The notes: a model not told the origin generated them from the letters alone. A stretch of 61,034 nt of DNA from an uncultured Eubacteriales bacterium (GCA_900316555.1 ONDL01000002.1:1-61034); one strand, 5' to 3'. Shown: positions 51,801 to 59,880, counted from the first letter of the stretch. Translations and numbers: made by a program.

Positions 51801-52578
51801 TCGCGTAGTATTCCTTGAGAGCGTCCTCGATGACAGAGCCGAGAGCCGCCTTTTCGATCTCGACCTCGCTGAGTCTTGTGAGGAAGGTGGTGTGGCGGCA
51901 GTGGTCAGACCAGTAGGTGTCGATTACCCTGAGCTCGGTAACGCTCGGGTCGCGGTTCTCCTCGTCGCGGAAGTAGTCGCGGCAGAATTTGAGGTCGTCG
52001 AGCGTCATGGCAAAGCCCATCGAGCCGTAGTACTCAGCCATCTCGTCGTCGTTCCAGCCGATGAAGCCCTCAACGCGCTTAACGTCGTCGGGAACGGGAG
52101 TTTCCATGTCGAGCGTCTCGGGCTTGTCGAGGGAAGCCAGACGGCTCTCAACGGGGTTGATAAGGTAATCCTCTACCTTCTTCTGTTCCTCGTCGGTAAG
52201 GTCGCCCTTGAGAGCGATGACTCTCGCGGTGAGCACCTTGCACCTCTCGCCCTGAGTCAAAAGCTGTACGCACTGCTCGGCGGAGTCGCCGCGCTGGTCG
52301 TACTGACCGGGGAGATATTCCATAGCGAAGACCCTCCAGCCGGTTTCTACGGGCAGAGTTTCCTCGTAAATAACGTCGGCGTTCGGCTCTGAGAGCACGA
52401 TACCCTTCGCCTTGTCATATTCGTCGCGGGTAAGACCCTCGATATCGTAGCGCACAATATAGCGCAGGTCGGTTACGGACCTCATGCCCAAGTTGTGGCG
52501 GATGTCCCAAAGCGTCTGCTTTGCGACAACATTGAAGCCCTCGCGTTTTTCTACAAAAATTCTGATTACGTCTGACAT
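48814..52578 (-). CDS. purL: Phosphoribosylformylglycinamidine synthase, single-chain
   Basis: A 1254-residue purine-biosynthesis enzyme that converts FGAR to FGAM with ATP and glutamine. The synthetase half has RVIDTYWSDHCRHTTFLT, VQFKNETHNHPTEIEPFGG and LLGGRTGRDGCGGATGSSK. A second AIRS-like half follows with PSIGGKDSMSGSFEDI. The C-terminal glutaminase has FPGTNCEVDTARAFEKAG, GLMLGICNGFQALIKLGL with the catalytic Cys, and VSHGEGRF with the His. ATG 52578 is chosen because AGGAGG is eight bases upstream. This clostridial single-chain form replaces separate PurS, PurQ and PurL. No purine riboswitch is visible upstream. Confidence 0.96.
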   Translation of the reverse strand: MSDVIRIFVEKREGFNVVAKQTLWDIRHNLGMRSVTDLRYIVRYDIEGLTRDEYDKAKGIVLSEPNADVIYEETLPVETGWRVFAMEYLPGQYDQRGDSAEQCVQLLTQGERCKVLTARVIALKGDLTDEEQKKVEDYLINPVESRLASLDKPETLDMETPVPDDVKRVEGFIGWNDDEMAEYYGSMGFAMTLDDLKFCRDYFRDEENRDPSVTELRVIDTYWSDHCRHTTFLTRLSEVEIEKAALGSVIEDALKEYYATRDEVYGKDTDRIVSLMDMALMGMKSLKKKGMIPDLDESDEINACSIEVPVTIDGKTEKWLVQFKNETHNHPTEIEPFGGAATCLGGAIRDPLSGRAYVYQAMRVTGSGDPTIPFKDTMHGKLPSRKITTGAANGYSSYGNQIGLATGQVVELYDQGYVAKRMEIGAVIGASPKENVIREVPMPDDVIVLLGGRTGRDGCGGATGSSKAHTESSIETCGAEVQKGNPPTERKIQRLFRNPKVAKLIKRCNDFGAGGVCVAIGELADGLTVELDKVTKKYDGLDGTELAISESQERMAVVLDKNDVDKFIKYAETENLEATAVAVVTENPRLTMHWRGDKIVDLSRAFLNTNGVTQVAKAFITAPKAEHCYREACPEKLADLPFEEAITENMARLEVCSQIGLSERFDASIGAATVIMPFGGKTQLTPQEAMAAKIPLEKGETDDATAMSYGFIPGVSRWSPFHGSAYAVVESTSKLLAIGADPLTARLTFQEYFERLNDVPSRWGKPAAALLGAMQAQLKLGLPSIGGKDSMSGSFEDIDVPPTLVSFAVAMTKASKTISAEFKKSGSKIIYVPVPENKATLMPDWDKLIEMYKAVYALMESGNVLSASVVKEGGAAASVCKACFGNGFGFSFTKELTNKELFAPLSGSLILELADGAALDGVLSYDLGTVTDDANITMGGKSVALSDIIEKWTSPLEKVFPTQAECPEISVDAPLYTERNTSSPVIKTAKPKVFIPVFPGTNCEVDTARAFEKAGAEVEMLIVKNLTQSGIEETIERMEQIIRQSQMIMLPGGFSGGDEPDGSGKFIATTFRNPRVSEAVSDLLNNRDGLMLGICNGFQALIKLGLVPYGEIRELKPTDPTLTFNTVGRHISHMAYTRVTSVKSPWFSGVNAGDVFAIPVSHGEGRFMADTETVKQLAANGQIATQYVDLGGKPSSSIEFNLNGSVCAIEGITSPDGRVLGKMGHSERKGENLYKNVPFEKDQKIFESGVNYFK

Positions 52579-52647
52579 GCCATCAGCCTCCTGAATCATA
52601 TTACATTTTATTCTATCATATCCGACAGTAATTATTTTTCGGTATAG

Positions 52648-52679
52648 GAAAAAAGAAAAGGTTTGGCGCGCGCCAAACC
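52648..52679 (-). terminator. Terminator of the HAD phosphatase gene
   Basis: A perfect 20-base palindrome at 52660-52679, GGTTTGGCGC / GCGCCAAACC, followed by TTTTCTTTTTT on the minus strand. Confidence 0.8.
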
Positions 52680-52686
52680 GTGAAGT

Positions 52687-53400
52687 TTATTTATATGAAT
52701 CCTGAATGAAATCGAACAGGTCCTCAAAGTCGCCGTGGCGGAACAGACTGAGGCTTTTATCAGAGCGGTTGATGAGGCAGTCCGTGACGAGGAAGGTGTC
52801 GAAGCCGAGGCGTGAGGAAATCATGTCCTCGTCGACATCGTTGCCTATCATCAGGCTCTCCTCGGGGTGGATACCGCAGACTGAGCAGACCTCCTCAAAG
52901 TAGTTGAGGTTAGGCTTGCAGGCTGAGGAGTTGTCGTAGGTAGTGATGTAGGAGAAGTCGTTGACGTTCAGACCTGCCCACTCAATTCGGGTGTAGGTTG
53001 AGGATTTCGGGAAAATCGGGTTGGTAGCGACAATAATCCTGCCGCCGCGCTTCTTGATGTAGTCAACGACGACCTTTGCGAGCGGCTGAACCTTTGTAGC
53101 GGCTCGGCATACCGAAAACTCGCCGCGGTAGAAGCTGTCAAAGTTATCGCTGAAAACGCGCATATCGCGCTTGCAGCGTGAGTTCATCGTGCGCCAGAAA
53201 ACCGTTTCGTTGAGGCAGTCGCCGTCGTTTCGCGCCATCTGAGCCACGCTCGCCCAGATAGAGTCCATGAGCGGCTTCGACTCGATTTTGGTGACGGGAG
53301 CCAGACATTTGCAGAAAGCCGCGACATAGAGCTCGATGAAATATTTCATATCCATCGGCAGCAGGGTGCCGTCTAGGTCAAAAAGAAAGTTCTTGTACAA
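52687..53400 (-). CDS. HAD family hydrolase
   Basis: A 237-residue phosphatase of the haloacid dehalogenase superfamily. Motif I is NFLFDLDGTLLPMD with the nucleophile Asp, motif II is RIIVATNPIF, and motifs III and IV are ACKPNLNYFEEV and SLMIGNDVDEDMISSRLGF. A helical cap lies between residues about 15 and 110. The substrate is not predictable. It has its own promoter (53433-53461) and terminator. Confidence 0.9.
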   Translation of the reverse strand: MYKNFLFDLDGTLLPMDMKYFIELYVAAFCKCLAPVTKIESKPLMDSIWASVAQMARNDGDCLNETVFWRTMNSRCKRDMRVFSDNFDSFYRGEFSVCRAATKVQPLAKVVVDYIKKRGGRIIVATNPIFPKSSTYTRIEWAGLNVNDFSYITTYDNSSACKPNLNYFEEVCSVCGIHPEESLMIGNDVDEDMISSRLGFDTFLVTDCLINRSDKSLSLFRHGDFEDLFDFIQDSYK

Positions 53401-53432
53401 AGAATATCACCTAATATCTTATTTCCGTTTTA

Positions 53433-53461
53433 ATTATAATACAGAAAAATATTCTTTTCAA
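53433..53461 (-). promoter_or_regulatory. Promoter of the HAD phosphatase gene
   Basis: TTGAAA and TATAAT on the minus strand with a 17-base spacer, about 33 bases before the start codon. Confidence 0.7.
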
Positions 53462-53487
53462 TATTTATTAAGAAGATTTAATAATTG

Positions 53488-53574
53488 TCACAAAATGAAT
53501 GCCCCAAGAACCGGTACAGCCGCAGCGAAGGTCAGATGAACATCTCCCGCGAAAATGAGTACTTGAAGTATCAT
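53488..53574 (-). CDS. Possible 28-residue hydrophobic peptide
   Basis: A short frame from ATG 53574 to TGA 53488 encodes MILQVLIFAGDVHL followed by TFAAAVPVLGAFIL. It is hydrophobic with two short non-polar segments and one HxxF turn. The ribosome site is weak (GGG four bases upstream). It lies downstream of the candidate sRNA terminator and upstream of the HAD promoter. It could be a small membrane peptide, or the sequence could be part of a structured RNA on either strand. I recognise no family. Confidence 0.25.
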   Translation of the reverse strand: MILQVLIFAGDVHLTFAAAVPVLGAFIL

Positions 53575-53635
53575 AAAACCCAGAGTACGCGTGTTGCCCG
53601 CGGGCGCGTGCCCGCCGCGAATGCCCGCAAAAACC

Positions 53636-53747
53636 GAAAAGGGGCGCTTGGCAGCGTCCCTTTCCGGATTTAGAAGTTTTGAAATTAACGTGAAAAACGT
53701 GGATTGGCTTGATGAAAATGTTCTGTCAGGTGAACTGCTCCTGACAG
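53636..53747 (-). ncRNA. Candidate small RNA of about 110 nt
   Basis: The promoter at 53754-53781 would start a minus-strand transcript near 53747. It opens with a stable hairpin, CTGTCAGG-N9-CCTGACAG, continues with about 50 mostly unpaired bases, and ends in the terminator-like hairpin GGGACGCT-GCCA-AGCGCCCC followed by TTTTCGGTTTTT. No reading frame of note lies inside. The 5' hairpin, open middle and 3' terminator fit a trans-acting sRNA. An attenuator for the downstream 28-codon frame is the alternative. On the plus strand the first hairpin with its TTCTTTATT tail could instead be a terminator. Confidence 0.5.
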
Positions 53748-53753
53748 TTCTTT

Positions 53754-53781
53754 ATTATACTCACTTCTTCGGAAATGTCAA
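53754..53781 (-). promoter_or_regulatory. Consensus promoter of the candidate sRNA
   Basis: TTGACA and TATAAT on the minus strand with a 16-base spacer. Both hexamers are perfect, yet no protein gene follows directly. Confidence 0.7.
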
Positions 53782-53995
53782 CAAGAAATTGCGGTAATAT
53801 TTGTAAGTTACGCTAATTGAGTGTCGGAAATATACAAAACCACCGCGCGATAACTGGTAATACTTACTAAGCGTAACCGCAAAAAAGAATATATCAGCCG
53901 CAAACATACAAATTCGCCTTGGAGGTTTTATACAACTTCAATTGACTCCCGGTGAAAACAAGGTAAGGTTTTTACAAACTTCCCGATTATGTGTA

Positions 53996-54024
53996 TTGAG
54001 ATTTCCCTGCGGTTGTGTTAAAAT
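53996..54024 (+). promoter_or_regulatory. Promoter of the phosphohexomutase gene
   Basis: TTGAGA and TAAAAT with a 17-base spacer, 29 bases before ATG 54054. Confidence 0.65.
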
Positions 54025-54053
54025 GAAGAAAACGAGTGAATGGAGAGATTATT

Positions 54054-55556
54054 ATGCTCAATGAGTTTTACAGACAGTTCAAAAGCGGCACCGATATCCG
54101 CGGAGTCGCCTCTGAGGGAGTCGCGGGTCAGCCCGTGAACCTCACCGATGATGTGATAGAAAATATGGCTGACGGCTTCGTGCACTGGCTCAGCAAAAAG
54201 GTCGGCAAGCAGCCCTCGGAGCTTAAGATTTCCGTCGGCAGGGACAGCCGTATATCGGGACCGCATATCATGGCGCTCACCACCGAGAGATTCAGACGCG
54301 CGGGCGCTCAGGTGCTCTGCTGCGGACTCGCGTCCACCCCGAGTATGTTCATGACAACCGTTGATCTGGGCTGCGATGGCGCGCTGCAGATCACCGCGAG
54401 CCATCACCCGTTCAACCGCAACGGACTCAAGTTCTTCACACGCGGCGGCGGTCTTGAGGGCAGTGACATCGAGGATATCCTCACTTTCGCGCAGGACGGT
54501 AAGCACCCCGATTTAATGGACGGCGGCAGCACCACCGACGTCGACTACATGACCGACTACGCCAAGGGTCTGTGCGAGAAGATAAAGCGCGAGGTCAACG
54601 CCGATGACTACGAGCACCCGCTCAAAGGCTTTAAAATCGTCGTCGACGCGGGCAACGGCGCTGGCGGCTTTTATGCAGAGAAGGTTCTCGCCGTTCTGGG
54701 CGCCGATACAGAGGGCAGCCGATACCTCGACCCCGACGGAATGTTCCCGAACCACGTCCCGAACCCCGAGGACGCTGTGGCTATGGCTTCCATCAGCGAG
54801 GCTGTGCGTGAGAACAACGCCGATCTGGGCGTGATTTTTGACACAGACGTTGACCGCGGCGGCGCTGTTGACAGCAAGGGCAACGAGATAAACCGCAACC
54901 GCCTTGTGGCTGTGGCGGCGGCTATCGCCCTCGAGGGAAACGACGGCGGCACCGTTGTCACCGATTCGATAACCTCAAGCGGTCTGAAAGCCTTCATCGA
55001 GGAGAACCTCGGCGGAAGGCACTACCGCTACAGACGCGGCTACAAGAACGTTATCGATAAGGCGCTCGAGCTCAACGCGCAGGGCATCAACTGTCCGCTC
55101 GCTATCGAGACCTCGGGTCACGCCGCTATGCGCGAGAACTACTTCCTCGACGACGGCGCGTATCTCTGTACCAAAATCATCATCAAGGCGGCTCAGATGC
55201 GCAAGGAAGGCAAGGAGCTCGACGAACTGACCGCCGACCTCAGGGAGCCTCTCGAGAGCCGCGAGATCCGCTATCAGATCACTGAGAAGGACTTCCGCGC
55301 CTGCGGTGAGAGGATCATCGCCGACCTGACCGCTTACGCCGAGGCTCAGCCCGACTGGCACCTCGCCGACGACAACCGCGAGGGCGTGCGCGTTTCGTTT
55401 GACAGGGACAACGGCGACGGCTGGTTCCTGCTCAGGCTCTCGGTTCACGACCCGATCATGCCGCTCAACATTGAGAGCGACAGCGAGGGCGGCGTTGAGA
55501 TAATTCTCGGCAAATTACAGGAATTCCTGAAAACAACCACAGGCTTGAAGCTGTAA
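54054..55556 (+). CDS. Phosphomannomutase/phosphoglucomutase family protein
   Basis: A 500-residue alpha-D-phosphohexomutase that interconverts hexose 1- and 6-phosphates. The phosphoserine loop is QITASHHPFNRNGLKFF (TASHHP in place of TASHNP), the metal loop is GVIFDTDVDRGGAVD (DxDxDR) and the sugar-binding loop is LAIETSGHAAMRENYFLDDG. The last domain has RVSFDRDNGDGWFLLRLS. ATG 54054 follows GGAGA; an earlier GTG has no ribosome site. It lies 34 bases before fbp, so both may act on hexose phosphates in gluconeogenesis or polymer synthesis. Confidence 0.92.
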   Translation: MLNEFYRQFKSGTDIRGVASEGVAGQPVNLTDDVIENMADGFVHWLSKKVGKQPSELKISVGRDSRISGPHIMALTTERFRRAGAQVLCCGLASTPSMFMTTVDLGCDGALQITASHHPFNRNGLKFFTRGGGLEGSDIEDILTFAQDGKHPDLMDGGSTTDVDYMTDYAKGLCEKIKREVNADDYEHPLKGFKIVVDAGNGAGGFYAEKVLAVLGADTEGSRYLDPDGMFPNHVPNPEDAVAMASISEAVRENNADLGVIFDTDVDRGGAVDSKGNEINRNRLVAVAAAIALEGNDGGTVVTDSITSSGLKAFIEENLGGRHYRYRRGYKNVIDKALELNAQGINCPLAIETSGHAAMRENYFLDDGAYLCTKIIIKAAQMRKEGKELDELTADLREPLESREIRYQITEKDFRACGERIIADLTAYAEAQPDWHLADDNREGVRVSFDRDNGDGWFLLRLSVHDPIMPLNIESDSEGGVEIILGKLQEFLKTTTGLKL

Positions 55557-55590
55557 AATAATATACGCGGCTCTGAAAGGGGGCGTTACC

Positions 55591-57465
55591 GTGGACGAAC
55601 AGAAAAAATATTACGCGCTGCTCTCCGAAAAGTACCCGACAATGCGCTCGCTCTCGCGCGAGATCATCAACCTCACCGCGATTCTCAACCTGCCGAAGGG
55701 CACCGAGCACTTCATGAGCGACATTCACGGCGAGTACGAGGCGTTCTGCCACATTCTCAACAACTGCTCGGGCGTTGTGCGCGAGAAGGTCGATATGCTC
55801 CTCGGCGGCACTCTGTCCGCGGAGGAACGCGGCGAGCTGTGCACTCTTATTTACTACCCGAAGGAAAAGCTCAGGCTGCTGCGCAAATCGGGCGAGCCCG
55901 ACCGCGCGTGGTACGAGCAGACAATAAACAACATGCTCGAGGTCGCGCGGTTTCTGTCCTCGAAGTACACCCGCTCAAAGGTGCGCAAGGCGATGCCCGA
56001 GGACTACGCCTACATTCTCGACGAGCTTCTCCACGCCCAGCGCGACGAGGACGACAATCAGGTGCGCTACCACAAGCAGATCCTTGATACCATCACCGAG
56101 CTCGGAGCAGAGGACTTCGTTATTTCGCTCGCGGAGCTGATAAAGCGCCTCGCGGTAGACAGGCTGCATATTGTCGGCGATATCTTCGACAGGGGAGACT
56201 CCGCCGAAAAGATTATCGATCTGCTCATGCGCAGACATTCCCTCGACATCGAGTGGGGCAACCACGATATTCTCTGGATGGGCGCGGCGTCGGGCAGCGA
56301 GGCTTGTATCGCAAACGTCGTGCGCAACTGCGTAAAATACCGGAATCTTCGCACCCTCGAGAGCGGCTACGGCGTCAGCCTTCGCGCGCTGACACTGTTC
56401 GCTCGTCAAACCTACGGCGGCGAACCGATGGACGCGGCTCTCAAGGCGATCGCGGTCATTCAGTTCAAACTCGAGGGTCAGGCGATTCTCCGTCACCCCG
56501 AGTACGGCATGGACGACAGGCTCCTGCTCGGAAAAATAAACGGCAGCACGGTCGAAAGCGAGGGAGTTACATATCAGCTCAACGACAGCTTTTTCCCGAC
56601 CGTAAACCCCGACGGTCCATATGAGTTGACGGAAGGCGAACGCGAGGTCATCGACGGACTGAGAGATTCCTTCCTTAACAGCGCGGTTCTCAGGAGCCAC
56701 ATCACGTTTCTGTACGAAAAGGGCGGAATGTACCGCTGCTGCAACGGAAACCTGCTCTATCACGGCTGCGTGCCTCTCAGGGACGACGGCAGCTTTGACG
56801 AGGTCGAGCACTTCGGCAAAAAGTACAGCGGAAAGGCGTACTTCGACATGGCTGACAGCCGCGCGCGAAGGGCGTTTTTCAGCAGGCATAAGAATCAGGA
56901 CGAGCTCGACTTCATGTGGTACCTCTGGTGCGGCAGAAGGTCGCCTCTCTGCGGCAGGAACATCAAGACCTTTGAGCGCACCTTTATTTCCGATAAAAGC
57001 GCCTGGCACGAGGAACAGAACCCATACTACCGCCTGTACCACGAGCGCGCGACCTGTGAAAATATCCTCGCGGAGTTCGGGCTGAACTCACCGTACGCGC
57101 ACATCGTGAACGGTCACACTCCCGTGCGCACCGTCAGAGGCGAGCTTCCTATCCGCGCGGACGGCAAGTTGCTTGTGATCGACGGCGGCTTCTGCCGCGA
57201 CTACCACGACACGACGGGTATCGCGGGCTACACTCTGATTTTCAATTCCCACGGTCTGCGGCTCAAGGCTCACCAGCCCTTCGAGAGCGTCGAGGCAGCG
57301 CTGAGAGCCAACCGCGATATCAGATCTCATTCAGAGATCGTCGAAACGGAGCGCTACCGCGTGATGGTCGACGACACCGACGCGGGCGAGCGTATCCGCG
57401 GTCAGATCGCCGACCTCTTCCGCCTGCTGCAGATGTACAAAAGCGGCGAGCTGGAGCCGAAATAA
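55591..57465 (+). CDS. fbp: Fructose-1,6-bisphosphatase, class III
   Basis: A 624-residue enzyme of the Firmicutes class III type (Bacillus Fbp/YydE), which removes the 1-phosphate in gluconeogenesis. Its calcineurin-like metal motifs are HFMSDIHGEYEAFCHIL, LHIVGDIFDRGDSAEK, IEWGNHDILWMGA and HIVNGHTPVRTVRGELP. GTG 55591 is the start, with AAGGGGG upstream. Length is normal for the class. It follows the phosphohexomutase gene on the same strand. Confidence 0.95.
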   Translation: MDEQKKYYALLSEKYPTMRSLSREIINLTAILNLPKGTEHFMSDIHGEYEAFCHILNNCSGVVREKVDMLLGGTLSAEERGELCTLIYYPKEKLRLLRKSGEPDRAWYEQTINNMLEVARFLSSKYTRSKVRKAMPEDYAYILDELLHAQRDEDDNQVRYHKQILDTITELGAEDFVISLAELIKRLAVDRLHIVGDIFDRGDSAEKIIDLLMRRHSLDIEWGNHDILWMGAASGSEACIANVVRNCVKYRNLRTLESGYGVSLRALTLFARQTYGGEPMDAALKAIAVIQFKLEGQAILRHPEYGMDDRLLLGKINGSTVESEGVTYQLNDSFFPTVNPDGPYELTEGEREVIDGLRDSFLNSAVLRSHITFLYEKGGMYRCCNGNLLYHGCVPLRDDGSFDEVEHFGKKYSGKAYFDMADSRARRAFFSRHKNQDELDFMWYLWCGRRSPLCGRNIKTFERTFISDKSAWHEEQNPYYRLYHERATCENILAEFGLNSPYAHIVNGHTPVRTVRGELPIRADGKLLVIDGGFCRDYHDTTGIAGYTLIFNSHGLRLKAHQPFESVEAALRANRDIRSHSEIVETERYRVMVDDTDAGERIRGQIADLFRLLQMYKSGELEPK

Positions 57466-57534
57466 AAGCCACGATGGGCGCGCTCTCCCGCCTTTGGAAA
57501 AGTTCATCAACGGCGGGACGGAGAAGTTCCCTAT

Positions 57535-57572
57535 AAAGAAAAAATCTGCCCTTCCGATAGGGGAAGGACAGA
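57535..57572 (-). terminator. Terminator of the GHKL kinase unit
   Basis: TCTG-N-CCTTCC / GGAAGG-N-CAGA followed by TTTTTTCTTT on the minus strand. Confidence 0.75.
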
Positions 57573-57574
57573 TA

Positions 57575-59035
57575 CTATTCATTGATTACCAAAACGTCCT
57601 CTCTTGTGAGGGCGTTTTTTATTTGTTCGGCGCGCGGTGATTTTATGACGAACTTACCCTTGCCGTCAAAGCGGAAGCCGACTGATTTTGTGAAGGGCAG
57701 ACCGCTCTCGAATTCTGTGATCACAATGCTGCCGTCGCAGGCTCTGAGCGTCGAGAAGGTTTGCATAAAGCCAATGCCGCTGCCGCCGCTGTCGGAGTGG
57801 GTGGTGACGCGCTCGCGTCCGAGCTTGTCAAATACATGGAGCTCGAACGGCGCGCCGTTGTCGAGCACCGTCAGGGTGTAAACTCTGCCGTCGCGCGCGA
57901 GGTTGAGCAGGATATTGCCCTGCTTGTCGTCACGGCTGCCGACAGCGATCACCGCGTCCTTTACGTGGTCTGAAATCAGCGTTTGAAGCGCCGTGCGGCT
58001 GAGGCTGTCGCCGATGATTTCGGTCACGGGAGCGGTCACGTTTGCGCTCAGGCGGATTCCCTTTGAAGCCGCGCTCAGCGCGAGTGAGTGCAGGGTGTTG
58101 TCAATCATTCTGTCGCCTGTTTCGGGCATCAGATCTGCTTCCCGAATTTCGCTTTCGATCAGCTCCGAGCGCTCGCGGACGAGTGTGCGTATCTCATCTG
58201 CGAGCTCTTCCTTGCTGCGCGCGTTGTCGGCGGCGGATTTAAGCGACAGGAAGAGGTGGTTGTCGCGGTGCACTACTACCGAGAGCAGCTCGTTTGTGCG
58301 GTTCAGGCGGTCAAGCTCCTCACCACGGTTCTCGAGCTCGCGCAGGTTGAGCGTAGCGTCACGGTCGCGCAGCTTTGATTTATAGTGCCTTGTGATTGCG
58401 AGCTTTACCCATACGAACATACCTATGCCCGATACCGTTATTCCCGCGAGCAGCGCCAGCAGAGTCGTGTCAGATACAATCACGCGGCGCAGGTCGATAG
58501 AGGTCAGTATGAAGATTATGCCCGAGAGAAAAATCCCGATGCCGAGGTTCTCGGTCTTGTGGAAAAACTGTACTCCGTTTCTCAGACGCTTCAGCCGCGC
58601 GATAAGCTCAGCCTGAAAAAGCGTCAGTGCGTTGGCGGTAAGCGCCATGTAGATGTTATATACTCCGATTCCTAACACGCTGAATACACAGGCGACCGTG
58701 ATCGCCGAGAGGAACCTCAGAAAATGCGCGAAGCCGTTGGACATAAAGCCCACGGCGGTGGTTTTGTTGCGGTTTCCCTTGAGGCTCATTGAAAATACCG
58801 CTGTCGAACCCGCAAACGAGATGACCTGCGCGAGCTGGCAGCTGTATCTGAACACCCACGCGTAGAGCGCGGATATTGCTACCCCGAAGGCTAAAAGCAG
58901 GAAGCACTTTCTGAGAGATATTTTTTCATTGAGCGATCTGTAAAACAGCAGTCCCGCCGAAAAATAGGTGAAAAGGCAGTTCAGAAAAAAGCAGAGTACG
59001 ATGTTGTTCTGGGTAAAGATGTGGCGAAGTTCCAT
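57575..59035 (-). CDS. Sensor histidine kinase with GHKL ATPase domain
   Basis: A 486-residue membrane kinase. The N-terminal ~220 residues contain about six or seven hydrophobic helices, starting LCFFLNCLFTYFSAGLLFY. A coiled segment leads to the likely phospho-acceptor in LSVVVHRDNHLFLSLKSAAD. The ATPase part has ALQTLISDHVKDAVIAVGS, LTVLDNGAPFELHVFDKLG and GGSGIGFMQTFSTL. It has no extracellular sensor domain of note, so the signal is probably in the membrane. It follows a Spo0A-like regulator by two bases. Confidence 0.85.
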   Translation of the reverse strand: MELRHIFTQNNIVLCFFLNCLFTYFSAGLLFYRSLNEKISLRKCFLLLAFGVAISALYAWVFRYSCQLAQVISFAGSTAVFSMSLKGNRNKTTAVGFMSNGFAHFLRFLSAITVACVFSVLGIGVYNIYMALTANALTLFQAELIARLKRLRNGVQFFHKTENLGIGIFLSGIIFILTSIDLRRVIVSDTTLLALLAGITVSGIGMFVWVKLAITRHYKSKLRDRDATLNLRELENRGEELDRLNRTNELLSVVVHRDNHLFLSLKSAADNARSKEELADEIRTLVRERSELIESEIREADLMPETGDRMIDNTLHSLALSAASKGIRLSANVTAPVTEIIGDSLSRTALQTLISDHVKDAVIAVGSRDDKQGNILLNLARDGRVYTLTVLDNGAPFELHVFDKLGRERVTTHSDSGGSGIGFMQTFSTLRACDGSIVITEFESGLPFTKSVGFRFDGKGKFVIKSPRAEQIKNALTREDVLVINE

Positions 59036-59037
59036 GG

Positions 59038-59796
59038 TTATTTTACGATTTTTTCCGCGTAGTAATAGATAAACTCAGTGGTGGTCGGAACGCCCTTTGC
59101 AGGGTTGATACGCGCGGTGTAGCAGGTTATCAGGGTGTCGATGTCCGTCAGCTTCCACGCGCGGTTGATGGCGTGCTGCATGGCGCGCTCAACGCTCGCG
59201 GAGGTCGTTGAATAGCGCTTCGCGATAACGGCGCTTATGTTCGGCTGCTTTCGCTCGCAAATCAGCGCGATCGCCTCGCGCAGGTACTGTCTGCCCTTGT
59301 GCTTGGGGTTGATGCCGATGCGGTCGAGCTCGGCGCATATCCTGCCGTCGAGGTCGCCGCAGCTTTCGTCGGGAACGGAAGCCGGTTTCTTTCCTTCATA
59401 CATACAGGCGCTGATGCTTTGGAGCATCGAGAGCACCATCGAAACGCTGTAGTCGGTCTGGCTCTTTGTGATGATAAAATCCGCACCCATCTTGCGCGCA
59501 AGAGAGTGGGTGGCGGCGCTGATGTTGTTTGTGACGACCATCACGTACGGCTGATGACCAAGCTTGAGCTTTTGCAGTTCCGAAAGGTATAGCAGCCCGT
59601 TGCCGCTGCCGTTGTGCAGCTCGAGGTCGAGCACGACCGCGTCGGGCTGTTTTTCTTTGGTGAGTTCAAGACCCTCCTGTGATGAATTCGTAACGCCGGC
59701 GAGAATGATACCGCGTGAGGTGCTGCACAGCCGCGCGTATTCGCCGCAGACGGAGTCGTCGTCCTCAATGACGAGCAGAGTAAGAGTATTTGCCAT
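59038..59796 (-). CDS. Response regulator with Spo0A-type DNA-binding domain
   Basis: About 252 residues. The receiver domain has LLVIEDDDSVCGEYARL (acidic pocket), PDAVVLDLELHNGSGNG with the phospho-Asp, MVVTNNISAAT and DFIITKSQTDYS (Lys). The C-terminal 105 residues resemble Spo0A's output domain: LDRIGINPKHKGRQYLREAI, SAVIAKRYSTTSASVERAMQ, HAINRAWKLTDIDTLITCY and TTTEFIYYYAEKI. ATG 59796 follows GGGAG. Spo0A itself normally neighbours spoIVB and lacks a paired kinase; this one is next to its own kinase, so it is more likely a Spo0A-like paralogue. Confidence 0.85.
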   Translation of the reverse strand: MANTLTLLVIEDDDSVCGEYARLCSTSRGIILAGVTNSSQEGLELTKEKQPDAVVLDLELHNGSGNGLLYLSELQKLKLGHQPYVMVVTNNISAATHSLARKMGADFIITKSQTDYSVSMVLSMLQSISACMYEGKKPASVPDESCGDLDGRICAELDRIGINPKHKGRQYLREAIALICERKQPNISAVIAKRYSTTSASVERAMQHAINRAWKLTDIDTLITCYTARINPAKGVPTTTEFIYYYAEKIVK

Positions 59797-59820
59797 AATA
59801 AACTCCCTTTCAGAGTCTAT

Positions 59821-59849
59821 AAAGTACATTTTTATTGCCAATTTGTCAA
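59821..59849 (-). promoter_or_regulatory. Probable promoter of the Spo0A-like regulator/kinase unit
   Basis: TTGACA and TACTTT on the minus strand with a 17-base spacer. The -35 is perfect; the -10 is weak, as for an activated promoter. Confidence 0.45.
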
Positions 59850-59880
59850 TGGCTTCTTGCGATTTCTATTGTATCACAAA

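Larger units (their letters stand above)
53462..54053. other. Long intergenic region with several transcription signals
   Basis: About 590 bases with no ordinary gene. It has a GC-rich patch at 53590-53630 containing the perfect hairpin GCGGGC-GCGT-GCCCGC (53600-53615), a candidate sRNA on the minus strand (53636-53747), a possible 28-codon frame (53488-53574), and the promoter of the phosphohexomutase gene at the right. 53800-53990 is AT-rich with nothing I can assign. Confidence 0.6.

Noticed and set aside
50698..52392. A 564-codon open frame on the plus strand
   Set aside because: Antisense to purL, whose motifs are complete; no recognisable domain in the shadow frame.
52579..52686. Purine riboswitch upstream of purL
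   Set aside because: The only strong structure is the palindrome at 52660-52679, which is placed and tailed as the terminator of the HAD gene; no riboswitch core is seen.
53591..53797. 68-codon frame on the plus strand in the intergenic region
   Set aside because: No ribosome site, unusual composition, and it crosses two hairpins and the candidate sRNA promoter.
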